Shown one piece after another: positions 7,194 to 12,803 of a DNA stretch of 12,803 nucleotides (position 1 is the stretch's first letter; each line of letters starts with the position of its first letter). The notes below the pieces were generated by a model. That model saw only the letters and a list, made by a program, of their open reading frames with translations. It did not search any database and had not been told where the DNA came from. Origin of the DNA: Hyphomicrobiales bacterium (GTDB taxonomy: Bacteria > Pseudomonadota > Alphaproteobacteria > Rhizobiales > Beijerinckiaceae); contig JAQGKN010000450.1 of assembly GCA_028290085.1 (NCBI GenBank), forward strand, positions 1-12,803. The letters run 5' to 3'. The position numbers and the translations under genes were made by a program.

Positions 7194-8534
7194 ATGCAGA
7201 CCAATTTCTCGATCACGCAGCTCGCCGACCCGCATATGCGTGAATCTGAAAAGATCCTGCGCTCCTGCGTTCACTGCGGCTTTTGCACCGCGACCTGTCC
7301 CACTTATCTGCTGCTCGGCGACGAGCTGGATTCGCCGCGCGGGCGCATCTACCTCATCAAGGACATGCTGGAGAACGGGAGGCCTGCGACCGAAGAGGTC
7401 GTGAAGCACGTCGATCGCTGCCTGTCCTGCCTCTCCTGCATGACGACATGCCCCTCGGGCGTGCACTACATGCATCTCGTCGATCACGCGCGCGCCTATA
7501 TCGAAAATACCTACAAGCGCCCGCTTGCGGATCGCATGTTGCGCGGTGTGCTGGCGCTCGTGCTGCCCTATCCCAACCGCTTCCGCCTCGCGCTCGCGGG
7601 TGCGCTGGCGATGAAGCCTTTCCGGCCTCTTCTGGCAGGGCTTCCGGGCATAGGTGCGAAACTTGCCGCAATGGTCGATCTGGCGCCCGCGCATTTTCCG
7701 GCAAGGCACATACCCGAAACCGTAAGGCTCGAAGGCGAACGGCGCGGACGCGTTGCCATTCTGGAGGGCTGCGCCCAGCCGGTGCTGAAGCCCTCGATCA
7801 ACGATGCCACGCGCCGCCTGCTCGCGCGCAACGGTATCGAAGTAGCCACGCCCAAGGGGGAGGGCTGCTGCGGCGCACTCGTCCATCACATGGGCCGGGA
7901 ATCGGATGCGCTCGATTTCGCACGGCGCAACATCGATGCCTGGATTGCCGAGATCGACGGTCCCGGCCTCGACGCCATTATCATCACAGCGTCGGGCTGC
8001 GGCACGACGGTGAAGGACTATGCCTTCATGTTGCGCGACGATGCCGCCTATGCCGACAAGGCCCGCCGTGTCACCGCGCTGACGAAAGACATCACGGAAT
8101 ATCTCGCCGGTCTCGATGCCATCAGGCCGATGCGCCGCACCGGGCAGACCATCGCCTATCACTCGGCCTGCTCGATGCAGCACGGCCAGCAGATTCTTGA
8201 CGAGCCCAAGCGCCTGCTGCGCGACGCCGGTTTTGTTGTGAAGGATGTACCCGAAGGGCATATCTGCTGTGGCTCGGCGGGCACCTATAATATGATGCAG
8301 CCCGAGATCGCCTCGCAGCTGAAGGCGCGCAAGCTGGCCAACATCGCACGCACCAAACCCGCGCTCGTCGCCACGGGAAATATCGGCTGCATTACGCAAC
8401 TGTCTGGCGGCTCGGCTATTCCTGTCGTACATACGGTCGAGTTGCTCGACTGGGCAAGCGGCGGCCCCTTGCCGGAAGCGCTTGCGCGGAGCGGCTTTGT
8501 CGAAGAACCTGCGCTTCTGGCCGCAGCGCAGTAA
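7194..8534 (+). CDS. glcF: GlcF, iron-sulfur subunit of glycolate oxidase
   Basis: This 446-aa protein carries electrons from the flavin subunits to the respiratory chain. Two [4Fe-4S] motifs lie at the N-terminus: CVHCGFCTATCP (Cys25, 28, 31, 35) and CLSCLSCMTTCP (Cys76, 79, 82, 86). Two CCG domains follow: EGCAQPVL near 191, CCG at 225-227 and SGCGTTVKDY near 268, then YHSACSMQHGQ near 323, CCGSAGTYN from 358 and GNIGC ending at Cys399. The ATG lies three nt after the glcE TGA, and the shared motifs place it firmly in the GlcF family. GlcF and LutA share the CCG fold, so the window holds two related electron-transfer modules serving different hydroxyacids. The ribosome site is weak, in keeping with coupling to glcE. 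Confidence 0.94.
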   Translation: MQTNFSITQLADPHMRESEKILRSCVHCGFCTATCPTYLLLGDELDSPRGRIYLIKDMLENGRPATEEVVKHVDRCLSCLSCMTTCPSGVHYMHLVDHARAYIENTYKRPLADRMLRGVLALVLPYPNRFRLALAGALAMKPFRPLLAGLPGIGAKLAAMVDLAPAHFPARHIPETVRLEGERRGRVAILEGCAQPVLKPSINDATRRLLARNGIEVATPKGEGCCGALVHHMGRESDALDFARRNIDAWIAEIDGPGLDAIIITASGCGTTVKDYAFMLRDDAAYADKARRVTALTKDITEYLAGLDAIRPMRRTGQTIAYHSACSMQHGQQILDEPKRLLRDAGFVVKDVPEGHICCGSAGTYNMMQPEIASQLKARKLANIARTKPALVATGNIGCITQLSGGSAIPVVHTVELLDWASGGPLPEALARSGFVEEPALLAAAQ

Positions 8535-8535
8535 C

Positions 8536-8541
8536 GGGAGG
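8536..8541 (+). promoter_or_regulatory. Ribosome binding site of the histone-like gene
   Basis: GGGAGG begins one base after the glcF TAA and ends 5 nt before the ATG at 8547. It fixes the start and shows that the gene can be translated from the glc transcript. Confidence 0.5.
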
Positions 8542-8546
8542 CGTTC

Positions 8547-9383
8547 ATGGCGGGAAGCCGTAAAACGACAGGCAAGCCGTCAAAGAGGCCCCCTAAAAAG
8601 ACGGTCTTCAGAAAGAGCGACGCCAAGAAAGCGGCCAGCAAGACGCGGGCTGTCACGAAAAAGGCTGTCGCCAAAGACGACGCGGCAAAGAAAGCCGCAG
8701 CCCGGAAGACGGCCTCGAAGGCACCGGCCGTAAAAGAGATCGCCGCCAAAAAGCCTGCGACTCAAAAAGCCGTCGCAAAGAAGCGCGTCGGTGGAAAGGC
8801 CATTGCGAAGAGCCGGACCGAAACCAAAACGGGCGCGCGGAAGGCGAGCGAAAAAAAGTCCGCCGCCCGAAAGGCTGCGGCGAAGCTCGCTCCCAAGGCA
8901 CCAGCATCCAAATCCGCAGCATCGAAGGCACCGGCCTCTGCGCGTAAGCCGCTGCGGACCCCGACGCATGCCCGTACCGCCAGCCGTGAAACCGCCAAGA
9001 CGCCGGTAGCCCGCAAGGTAGCGATTCGCACAGCCGTGTCCAAGCCGACGTCGCCGCGGCGCAGCCCCGCTTCGCCCGCCCGGGTGGAATGGGCTGAGCA
9101 GGCGATGATCGAAAGCATCGCGAGCGCGGTCGCCGCGTTGGAGGCCTGGATGGAAGAGGCCGATCAGCGGGAACCCGCTTTGCCCGAGCCGATCGCCGAA
9201 CTCTGGCGCACGCTGCAGGAACCCGTTCTTCTGACTGAAGGACGGACGCTCGACTTCGAGACGTTTTTGCGAATGATCGAAGCAGCGGGGGCCTCAGGCT
9301 CCCTGTTGCTCTGGCTCGCCGAGCTGCCAGACAGCGCAGATCTCGAAGAATTCTTTCGCCGGCGCCCCCCTTCGGAGGAGTGA
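8547..9383 (+). CDS. Histone-H1-like Lys/Ala-rich protein with acidic C-terminal domain
   Basis: The 278-aa product has two very different halves. Residues 1 to about 178 are a low-complexity, strongly basic tail of Lys, Ala, Ser, Arg and Pro with repeated AAKK/KKAA/SKAPA-type units. This resembles eukaryotic H1 tails and bacterial histone-like proteins such as AlgP and HctB, and the basic part of PhaF phasins. Residues about 179-278 are acidic and probably helical, with VEWAEQAMIESIASAVAALE, then EPIAELWRTLQEPVLL and a final LLLWLAELPDSADLEEFFRR. I do not recognise this domain. There is no signal peptide or membrane segment. It follows glcF by 12 nt, so it is probably the last gene of that operon. 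The tail may bind nucleic acid or polyanions and the acidic domain may bind a partner; both are inferences. The repetitive tail is prone to length change, so orthologues may vary. Confidence 0.8.
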   Translation: MAGSRKTTGKPSKRPPKKTVFRKSDAKKAASKTRAVTKKAVAKDDAAKKAAARKTASKAPAVKEIAAKKPATQKAVAKKRVGGKAIAKSRTETKTGARKASEKKSAARKAAAKLAPKAPASKSAASKAPASARKPLRTPTHARTASRETAKTPVARKVAIRTAVSKPTSPRRSPASPARVEWAEQAMIESIASAVAALEAWMEEADQREPALPEPIAELWRTLQEPVLLTEGRTLDFETFLRMIEAAGASGSLLLWLAELPDSADLEEFFRRRPPSEE

Positions 9384-9390
9384 CGCCGGC
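9358..9390 (+). terminator. Weak hairpin at the end of the glc/histone-like transcript
   Basis: GCCGGCG at 9358-9364 pairs with CGCCGGC at 9384-9390 and spans the stop codon. A second pair, GGCCTG (9394-9399) with CAGGCC (9429-9434), lies just beyond and reaches the hpf stop. Neither is followed by a clear T-run. The role in separating these convergent genes is plausible but not proven. Confidence 0.25.
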
Positions 9391-9425
9391 AAAGGCCTGC
9401 TTCAGAGCATCCTGCTGCCATCGGG

Positions 9426-9767
9426 CTACAGGCCCTTTTCGACGCGCGCAGGCTTGTCCTCGCGCAGTTCACGCTTGGTCCGCCGCAATTGCGTGGCGAC
9501 TTTGTCGAGCGCATGGTTGAAGGCGAGCTTCATGTCTTTGTCGCTTGCATCGGCGCTCATGCGGGGTAGTCCGCCCATCTGCACTGTGACGCTGCAGCGG
9601 CTTTGAATGCCCTCGGTATTGAAGTGGGCGGACGCGCTGACAAGGTGCCCGAAATATTTGTCCGACATTTTCAGGATCTCGTCTCGCCCATGCTGACGCA
9701 GGGCATCGCTGACCTCCTGATTCGCGCTTTCGATTGTGATGGCGCCGTCGATCGGGTCCATGGCCAT
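9426..9767 (-). CDS. hpf: Short hibernation-promoting factor / RaiA-type ribosome-associated inhibitor
   Basis: This 113-aa protein has the HPF/RaiA fold. An N-terminal strand, ITIESANQEVSDALRQHG at 10-27, is followed by a helix ending in MSDKYFGHLVSASAHF, then the strand CSVTVQMGG. The second helix, KDMKLAFNHALDKVATQLRRTKRELRED, supplies the conserved basic face that sits in the 30S decoding region. Such proteins block the mRNA/tRNA channel and promote ribosome inactivation or dimerisation in stationary phase. It lacks the extra C-terminal dimerisation domain of long HPF, so it is a short form. The open frame extends to 9869, but the ATG at 9767-9765 is chosen because AGGAGG lies 9 nt before it. 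A second ATG at 9761 is less well placed. It stands alone, convergent with the histone-like gene and divergent from the porin gene. Confidence 0.88.
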   Translation of the reverse strand: MAMDPIDGAITIESANQEVSDALRQHGRDEILKMSDKYFGHLVSASAHFNTEGIQSRCSVTVQMGGLPRMSADASDKDMKLAFNHALDKVATQLRRTKRELREDKPARVEKGL

Positions 9768-9776
9768 GATATTGCG

Positions 9777-9782
9777 CCTCCT
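9777..9782 (-). promoter_or_regulatory. Strong Shine-Dalgarno deciding the hpf start
   Basis: A perfect AGGAGG on the minus strand is 9 nt before the ATG at 9767. It favours this start over the longer upstream frame, whose extra 34 residues are not family-like. Confidence 0.55.
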
Positions 9783-9809
9783 GTGTGCGGTTGCGTGCGT
9801 CAACAGCCC

Positions 9810-9832
9810 GAGAGGCCACATAGTTGCCTCTC
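9810..9832 (-). promoter_or_regulatory. Hairpin in the hpf leader region
   Basis: GAGAGGC at 9810-9816 and GCCTCTC at 9826-9832 form a perfect 7-bp inverted repeat with a 9-nt loop, 43-65 nt upstream of the hpf start. It could be an operator or, if transcribed, a leader hairpin. There is no run of T on the hpf strand, so it is not an intrinsic terminator for hpf transcription. Confidence 0.35.
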
Positions 9833-9868
9833 TATTTGTGACCTTTTTAACACGGCTCGGCGGTACCA

Positions 9869-9897
9869 TTGTGTACGGGACTGTTTTTGCCTAAAAA
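9869..9897 (+). promoter_or_regulatory. Candidate promoter of the porin gene
   Basis: TTGTGT at 9869-9874 and TAAAAA at 9892-9897 are separated by 17 nt within the most A/T-rich part of the intergenic region. Initiation near 9904 would give an approximately 80-nt leader. GTAC is repeated at 9863-9866 and 9873-9876 over the -35 box and could be part of an operator. The match is partial. Confidence 0.3.
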
Positions 9898-9986
9898 ATA
9901 CGCAGGTGCCCAGGACTTAACCTTGTCCATTTGGGGGCAGCGACGCAATTTGAGTCATGTCCATTCGGTGCCTACGGAGCCCATTG

Positions 9987-10889
9987 ATGAAAAAGATTGT
10001 TTCTTCCCTCTTCGCGCTGACGGCTCTCGGCGCCACTGCCCAGGCCGCCGATCTCGGCGCAATGAAGGCCGCTCCGGCCGCTCCGGCTTACGTGAGCCCC
10101 TGGGACTACGCCATCGGCGCTTCGCTCAAGTCCGACTATAACTTCCGCGGCATCTCGCAGTCCGATCGCGGCGCTGGCGTGTCCGGCTACGGCGAGCTGC
10201 GTTACAACTTCACCGATACCGTTCAGGGCTACGCCGGCCTCGCCGGTTCGAGCGTGAAGCTCCCCACCAAGCCCACGATGGAACTCGACGTGTACGGCGG
10301 TGTCCGCCCGACGTTCGGCAACCTCGCACTCGACTTCGGCGCCATCGGCTACATTTACCCGAAGGAGCAGGCCATTCTCGTTGGTAACGGCTTCGGCGGC
10401 GCGTTCATCAATCCGGCCAATCCCCTCGGTTACGCAACGGTCTCGAATACCGATTTCTTTGAGCTGTACGGCAAGGCCGCCTACACGATCAACGACATGT
10501 TCACTGTCGGCGCCAACCTCTTCTGGTCGCCCAACTACCTCCAGTCCGGTGCAAGCGGAACCTACGCGTCTTTGACCGGCAAGGTGACGCTGCCTGCGAA
10601 CTTCGCAGTTTCGGGTGAGTTCGGTCGTTACTGGCTCGGCACCAGCAACGCGTTCCTCGGGAACTTCAACTATCCCGACTACAACTACTGGAACGCTGGT
10701 CTCTCCTACAGCTACAAGTTCGCCACCCTCGACCTGCGCTACCACGACACCAACCTGAACAAGAGCCAGTGCTTCGCGATCACCACCGATCCGCGCGGCA
10801 TCTCCAACGGCACCGGCCGGTCCAACTGGTGCGGCGCGGCTTTCATCGCTTCGCTCTCGTTCGACCTGACGTCCAAGGACATCAAGTAA
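9987..10889 (+). CDS. TorF-family putative outer-membrane porin
   Basis: This 300-aa protein starts with a clear signal peptide, MKKIVSSLFALTALGATAQA, with cleavage predicted after residue 20, so it is exported. The mature part opens with SPWDYAIGASLKSDYNFRGISQSD, the hallmark of the TorF/gcw_chp family of putative porins. It then alternates aromatic and small residues in short amphipathic segments, as expected for a beta-barrel in the outer membrane. The substrate is unknown. The chosen ATG is preceded by GGAG with a 7-8 nt spacer; the ten extra upstream codons would spoil the signal peptide. Codon use is notably biased to AAC, TAC, TTC, AAG and GGC compared with neighbours, which suggests high expression. 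A strong terminator follows, so the gene is probably monocistronic. The C-terminus ends in a short polar tail (TSKDIK) and not the usual terminal Phe. Confidence 0.88.
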   Translation: MKKIVSSLFALTALGATAQAADLGAMKAAPAAPAYVSPWDYAIGASLKSDYNFRGISQSDRGAGVSGYGELRYNFTDTVQGYAGLAGSSVKLPTKPTMELDVYGGVRPTFGNLALDFGAIGYIYPKEQAILVGNGFGGAFINPANPLGYATVSNTDFFELYGKAAYTINDMFTVGANLFWSPNYLQSGASGTYASLTGKVTLPANFAVSGEFGRYWLGTSNAFLGNFNYPDYNYWNAGLSYSYKFATLDLRYHDTNLNKSQCFAITTDPRGISNGTGRSNWCGAAFIASLSFDLTSKDIK

Positions 10890-10894
10890 GAACA

Positions 10895-10931
10895 ATCTGA
10901 CCTCGGCCAGACACTTCTGATCAGGTTAGAT
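10895..10931 (+). repeat. Extended stem-loop in the porin 3' UTR
   Basis: ATCTGACCT at 10895-10903 pairs with AGGTTAGAT at 10923-10931 (nine pairs, one G-U). The interior contains CAGA/TCTG around a four-base loop, so the whole element can fold into one long interrupted stem. It lies between the porin stop codon and the intrinsic terminator. It may protect the mRNA 3' end or be part of a 3' UTR-derived small RNA. Both are inferences. Confidence 0.4.
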
Positions 10932-10940
10932 CCGAAATCA

Positions 10941-10969
10941 GGGCCTCTGCGAAAGCAGGGGCCCTTTTT
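10941..10969 (+). terminator. Strong intrinsic terminator after the porin gene
   Basis: GGGCCTCTGC (10941-10950) and GCAGGGGCCC (10955-10964) form a ten-pair GC-rich stem with one G-U pair, closed by a GAAA tetraloop. TTTTT follows immediately. This is a textbook Rho-independent terminator on the plus strand. Confidence 0.9.
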
Positions 10970-10985
10970 CGTGCCTGACTCTTAA

Positions 10986-10991
10986 TACAAT
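10986..10991 (+). promoter_or_regulatory. Possible -10 box upstream of the DUF2076 gene
   Basis: TACAAT matches five of six -10 consensus bases and lies just after the porin terminator, 105 nt before the DUF2076 start. No good -35 is seen; the expected position falls in the terminator T-run. Confidence 0.22.
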
Positions 10992-11095
10992 CAGCAGCGC
11001 GTCTTCACGCCGCCATCCTGCCTCCCCATATGAGGGCCCGCGCGCCTGCCGAAGATATTCGGGCGAGGCCGCGTTGCGCAGGAGAGGATCCTCAG

Positions 11096-11860
11096 ATGAT
11101 GACCCCCGACGAACGGAAATTGCTCACCGATCTCTTCGATCGTATTCGCGATGCCGCCGCCAATCCGCGCGACCACGAGGCGGAGGCCCTTATTTCCGAT
11201 GCCGTGCGCGCCCAGCCCTACGCGCCCTATCTGCTCGCGCAGGCCGTTCTCGTGCAGGAAGAGGCGCTGAAAGCCGCTGCTGCACGCATCGAAACATTGG
11301 AACACGAGGCCCAGCAGGCGCGCGCTGAACCCGCCGGTGGCGGCTCATTCTTGGGTGGGCTTGGCTCGATCTTCGGCGGTAGCGCACCGCAGCGCGCGCC
11401 CGAACCGCCGCCGGGCGGCCCGTGGGGAAATCAGCGGAGTTCCGTGCCTCAGGCGGGAATGGCACGCGGCTACGATGCGCCTCCGCAACAGGGCAATTAT
11501 CAGGGCGGCCCGTGGTCCGGCCAGGGCGGTGCGCCGCAGGCTATGGGGCAGGGCGGCGGCTTCCTGAAAGGTGCCCTTGGCACTGCGGCAGGAGTCGCGG
11601 GTGGCGTGATGCTCGCCAACTCGTTGCAGGGCCTCTTCTCTGGTCATGGCAACGCGCACGGAATTGCCTCCGGGCTCGGCGGCGATTCGCAGCAAGGCAC
11701 CAACGCGGCCACGCCGGCCTCACATGACGACAGCGCCATCACGGGCAATGTCTTCGACCGCAGTCAGGCCGAACAGGACAAGCTCGACGATCAGGAAGCC
11801 GACGCCGCCGACTGGTCCAACGACAGCGATCAAGGCAGCGACGACTCCTACGACGCCTGA
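11096..11860 (+). CDS. DUF2076 domain-containing protein
   Basis: This 254-aa protein begins with the DUF2076 signature. MTPDERKLLTDLFDRIRDA is followed by an acidic helix and PYAPYLLAQAVLVQEEALKAAAARIETLE, ending in a short coiled coil at about 55-77. The middle (80-155) is a Gly/Pro/Gln-rich disordered stretch. A glycine-rich hydrophobic segment, FLKGALGTAAGVAGGVMLANSLQGLF (about 156-181), follows and is a usual part of this family. It may associate with a membrane or with itself. The last 45 residues are very acidic (DDQEADAADWSNDSDQGSDD). No signal peptide is visible. The function of the family is unknown. AGGAGAGG lies upstream of adjacent ATGs at 11096 and 11099; either may be used. The gene is preceded by the porin terminator and converges on the L,D-transpeptidase gene, so it is probably monocistronic. 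Confidence 0.87.
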   Translation: MMTPDERKLLTDLFDRIRDAAANPRDHEAEALISDAVRAQPYAPYLLAQAVLVQEEALKAAAARIETLEHEAQQARAEPAGGGSFLGGLGSIFGGSAPQRAPEPPPGGPWGNQRSSVPQAGMARGYDAPPQQGNYQGGPWSGQGGAPQAMGQGGGFLKGALGTAAGVAGGVMLANSLQGLFSGHGNAHGIASGLGGDSQQGTNAATPASHDDSAITGNVFDRSQAEQDKLDDQEADAADWSNDSDQGSDDSYDA

Positions 11861-11884
11861 TCTCGCGTGGTCCCGACAAAGAAA

Positions 11885-11913
11885 GAAGCCGCCCGGGGGG
11901 CGGGGGCGGCTTC
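11885..11913. terminator. Bidirectional hairpin terminator between convergent genes
   Basis: GAAGCCGCCC (11885-11894) and GGGCGGCTTC (11904-11913) form a perfect ten-pair stem with a 9-nt G-rich loop. On the minus strand it is followed by TTTCTTT; on the plus strand by the weaker ATTTC. It can end both the DUF2076 and the L,D-transpeptidase transcripts. Confidence 0.75.
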
Positions 11914-11944
11914 ATTTCGCGGGGCAGTGACCTCGCATTATTTT

Positions 11945-12700
11945 TCAGATCACGGTGACCTGCGTCCCCACTTTCACGCGGGTGTAGAGATCGGTCACAT
12001 CCTCGTTCATCATGCGAATACAGCCTGACGACACGTTCTGGCCGATCGTATGCGGCTCGTTCGTGCCGTGGATGCGATACATGGTCGAACCGAGATAGAG
12101 CGCACGCGCCCCTAGCGGATTTTCCGGTCCGCCAGCCATGAACTTCGGCAGGTCGGGACGGCGCTTCAGCATGTCGGACGGCGGCCGCCAGTCCGGCCAT
12201 TCCGCCTTGCGGGTAATCGTTTTCACGCCCGCCCATTCAAACCCAGGACGTCCGACGCCGATGCCGTAGCGCATCGCCCGCCCGTTACCGAGCACCAGAT
12301 AGAGAAACTTGCTTGGAGTATCGACGACAATGGCGCCGGCTTTCTGCGAGCCGGTGTAGGTGACTTCCTGCCGTGCAAACATCGGATCAATCGTGCGCCG
12401 CACCGCGACGGGCGGCGGGGCAAAAGAGGCTTGTTGCGCGGGCACATATCGCGGTGCTGCCGGCGCCATCGGCATGGCTTCCGGCTGGTTGTAGCGCGTG
12501 CCCCGCATGGGGTCGGATGTGCCGCGTACGAGCATCTCGATAAAGCCGCCGCCGAGATTTGGCGCAGACGCGACCCTCTGGCGGCCATCGTCGGCGTAGA
12601 CGCCACGCAGGACGATCGGCTCTGCGCCTGCAGCGAGAGCCAAGGACGGCACACTGGCCAGTCCGGCGATAAAAACAACATTCAAGGAAATGAGACGCAT
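11945..12700 (-). CDS. Secreted L,D-transpeptidase (YkuD family)
   Basis: This 251-aa protein has an N-terminal signal peptide (about residues 1-24, ending LALAAGAEP) and a Pro/Ala-rich linker (about 70-105). A YkuD catalytic domain then fills the C-terminal half. The active-site block is IHGTNEPHTIGQNVSSGCIRM, with His211, Ser225, the catalytic Cys227 and Arg229. It should act in the periplasm, forming 3-3 peptidoglycan cross-links or attaching proteins to peptidoglycan; the sequence does not tell which. The final VGTQVTVI is the usual end of this domain. The ATG at 12700-12698 is preceded by GGAG with a 6-8 nt spacer and gives a proper signal peptide; the frame closes soon upstream. No LysM or peptidoglycan-binding domain is present. 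It converges with the DUF2076 gene and shares its terminator. Confidence 0.92.
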   Translation of the reverse strand: MRLISLNVVFIAGLASVPSLALAAGAEPIVLRGVYADDGRQRVASAPNLGGGFIEMLVRGTSDPMRGTRYNQPEAMPMAPAAPRYVPAQQASFAPPPVAVRRTIDPMFARQEVTYTGSQKAGAIVVDTPSKFLYLVLGNGRAMRYGIGVGRPGFEWAGVKTITRKAEWPDWRPPSDMLKRRPDLPKFMAGGPENPLGARALYLGSTMYRIHGTNEPHTIGQNVSSGCIRMMNEDVTDLYTRVKVGTQVTVI

Positions 12701-12803
12701 GAAACTCTCCGCAATACAGCCGGTCGCGCGGGGATAAGGGCATTAACCGGCCCTGCGATATTCCCGATCTGATCGCCTGCACACAGAATGAAGGGCCCGA
12801 AGC

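Noticed and set aside
6624..8432. A 602-codon open frame on the minus strand across glcE and glcF
   Set aside because: It mirrors the codon structure of the glc genes in a GC-rich genome and contains no recognisable domain, whereas the plus strand has complete GlcE and GlcF motifs.
8547..9080. A CRISPR-like or tandem repeat array in the Lys/Ala-rich region
   Set aside because: The repeats are irregular and follow codons. They come from the low-complexity protein, with no constant repeat or spacer length.
9863..9876. GTAC-N6-GTAC as a regulator site upstream of the porin gene
   Set aside because: The half-sites are only four bases and the flanks do not pair. It is mentioned under the candidate promoter but is too short to call on its own.
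9972..10895. A 307-codon open frame opposite the porin gene
   Set aside because: The plus-strand protein has a signal peptide and the family motif. The antisense frame is Val/Glu/Gly-rich with none, and arises from the strict codon bias of the porin gene.
12701..12803. Promoter or gene upstream of the L,D-transpeptidase
   Set aside because: I see no convincing -35/-10 pair, hairpin or coding start in these last 103 bases.

Overview
The window comes from a GC-rich alphaproteobacterium, most likely of the Hyphomicrobiales (Rhizobiales) type. This rests on strongly G/C-biased third codon positions, a DUF3422 membrane protein, a DUF2076 protein, a TorF-family porin with a Lys-Lys signal peptide, and frequent GTG starts with 1-4 nt stop/start overlaps. 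No species can be named from the sequence alone. There is no tRNA, rRNA, CRISPR array, insertion sequence or phage gene, and it reads as ordinary chromosomal backbone.

Left part (1-2998, minus strand): a tightly coupled lutA-lutB-lutC operon for the iron-sulfur L-lactate oxidation complex. The start of a further minus-strand gene runs off the left edge. Across a 163-bp divergent intergenic region, a DUF3422 two-TM membrane protein (3162-4448) is read to the right.

Middle (4555-9383, plus strand): glcD-glcE-glcF, encoding the three-subunit glycolate oxidase, followed after only 12 nt by an unusual gene. Its product has about 180 residues of Lys/Ala-rich, histone-H1-like sequence joined to an acidic helical C-terminal domain. 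So two separate 2-hydroxyacid oxidation systems (lactate and glycolate), both built on CCG-domain/[4Fe-4S] proteins, lie within about 8.5 kb. Both would feed electrons from lactate or glycolate to the respiratory chain and give pyruvate or glyoxylate. No permease or regulator for either is visible here.

Right part (9426-12803): a short hibernation-promoting factor (minus), a TorF-family outer-membrane porin (plus) with a strong intrinsic terminator, a DUF2076 protein (plus), and a secreted L,D-transpeptidase (minus). The last two converge on a bidirectional hairpin terminator. These are envelope and stationary-phase functions with no evident link to the oxidation operons.

The point most worth following up is the histone-like/acidic-domain gene attached to glcDEF. 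I found no convincing evidence of a wholly new multi-gene system. The remaining observations are local: leader and 3' UTR hairpins, the lut/DUF3422/glc neighbourhood, and a free-standing short HPF.
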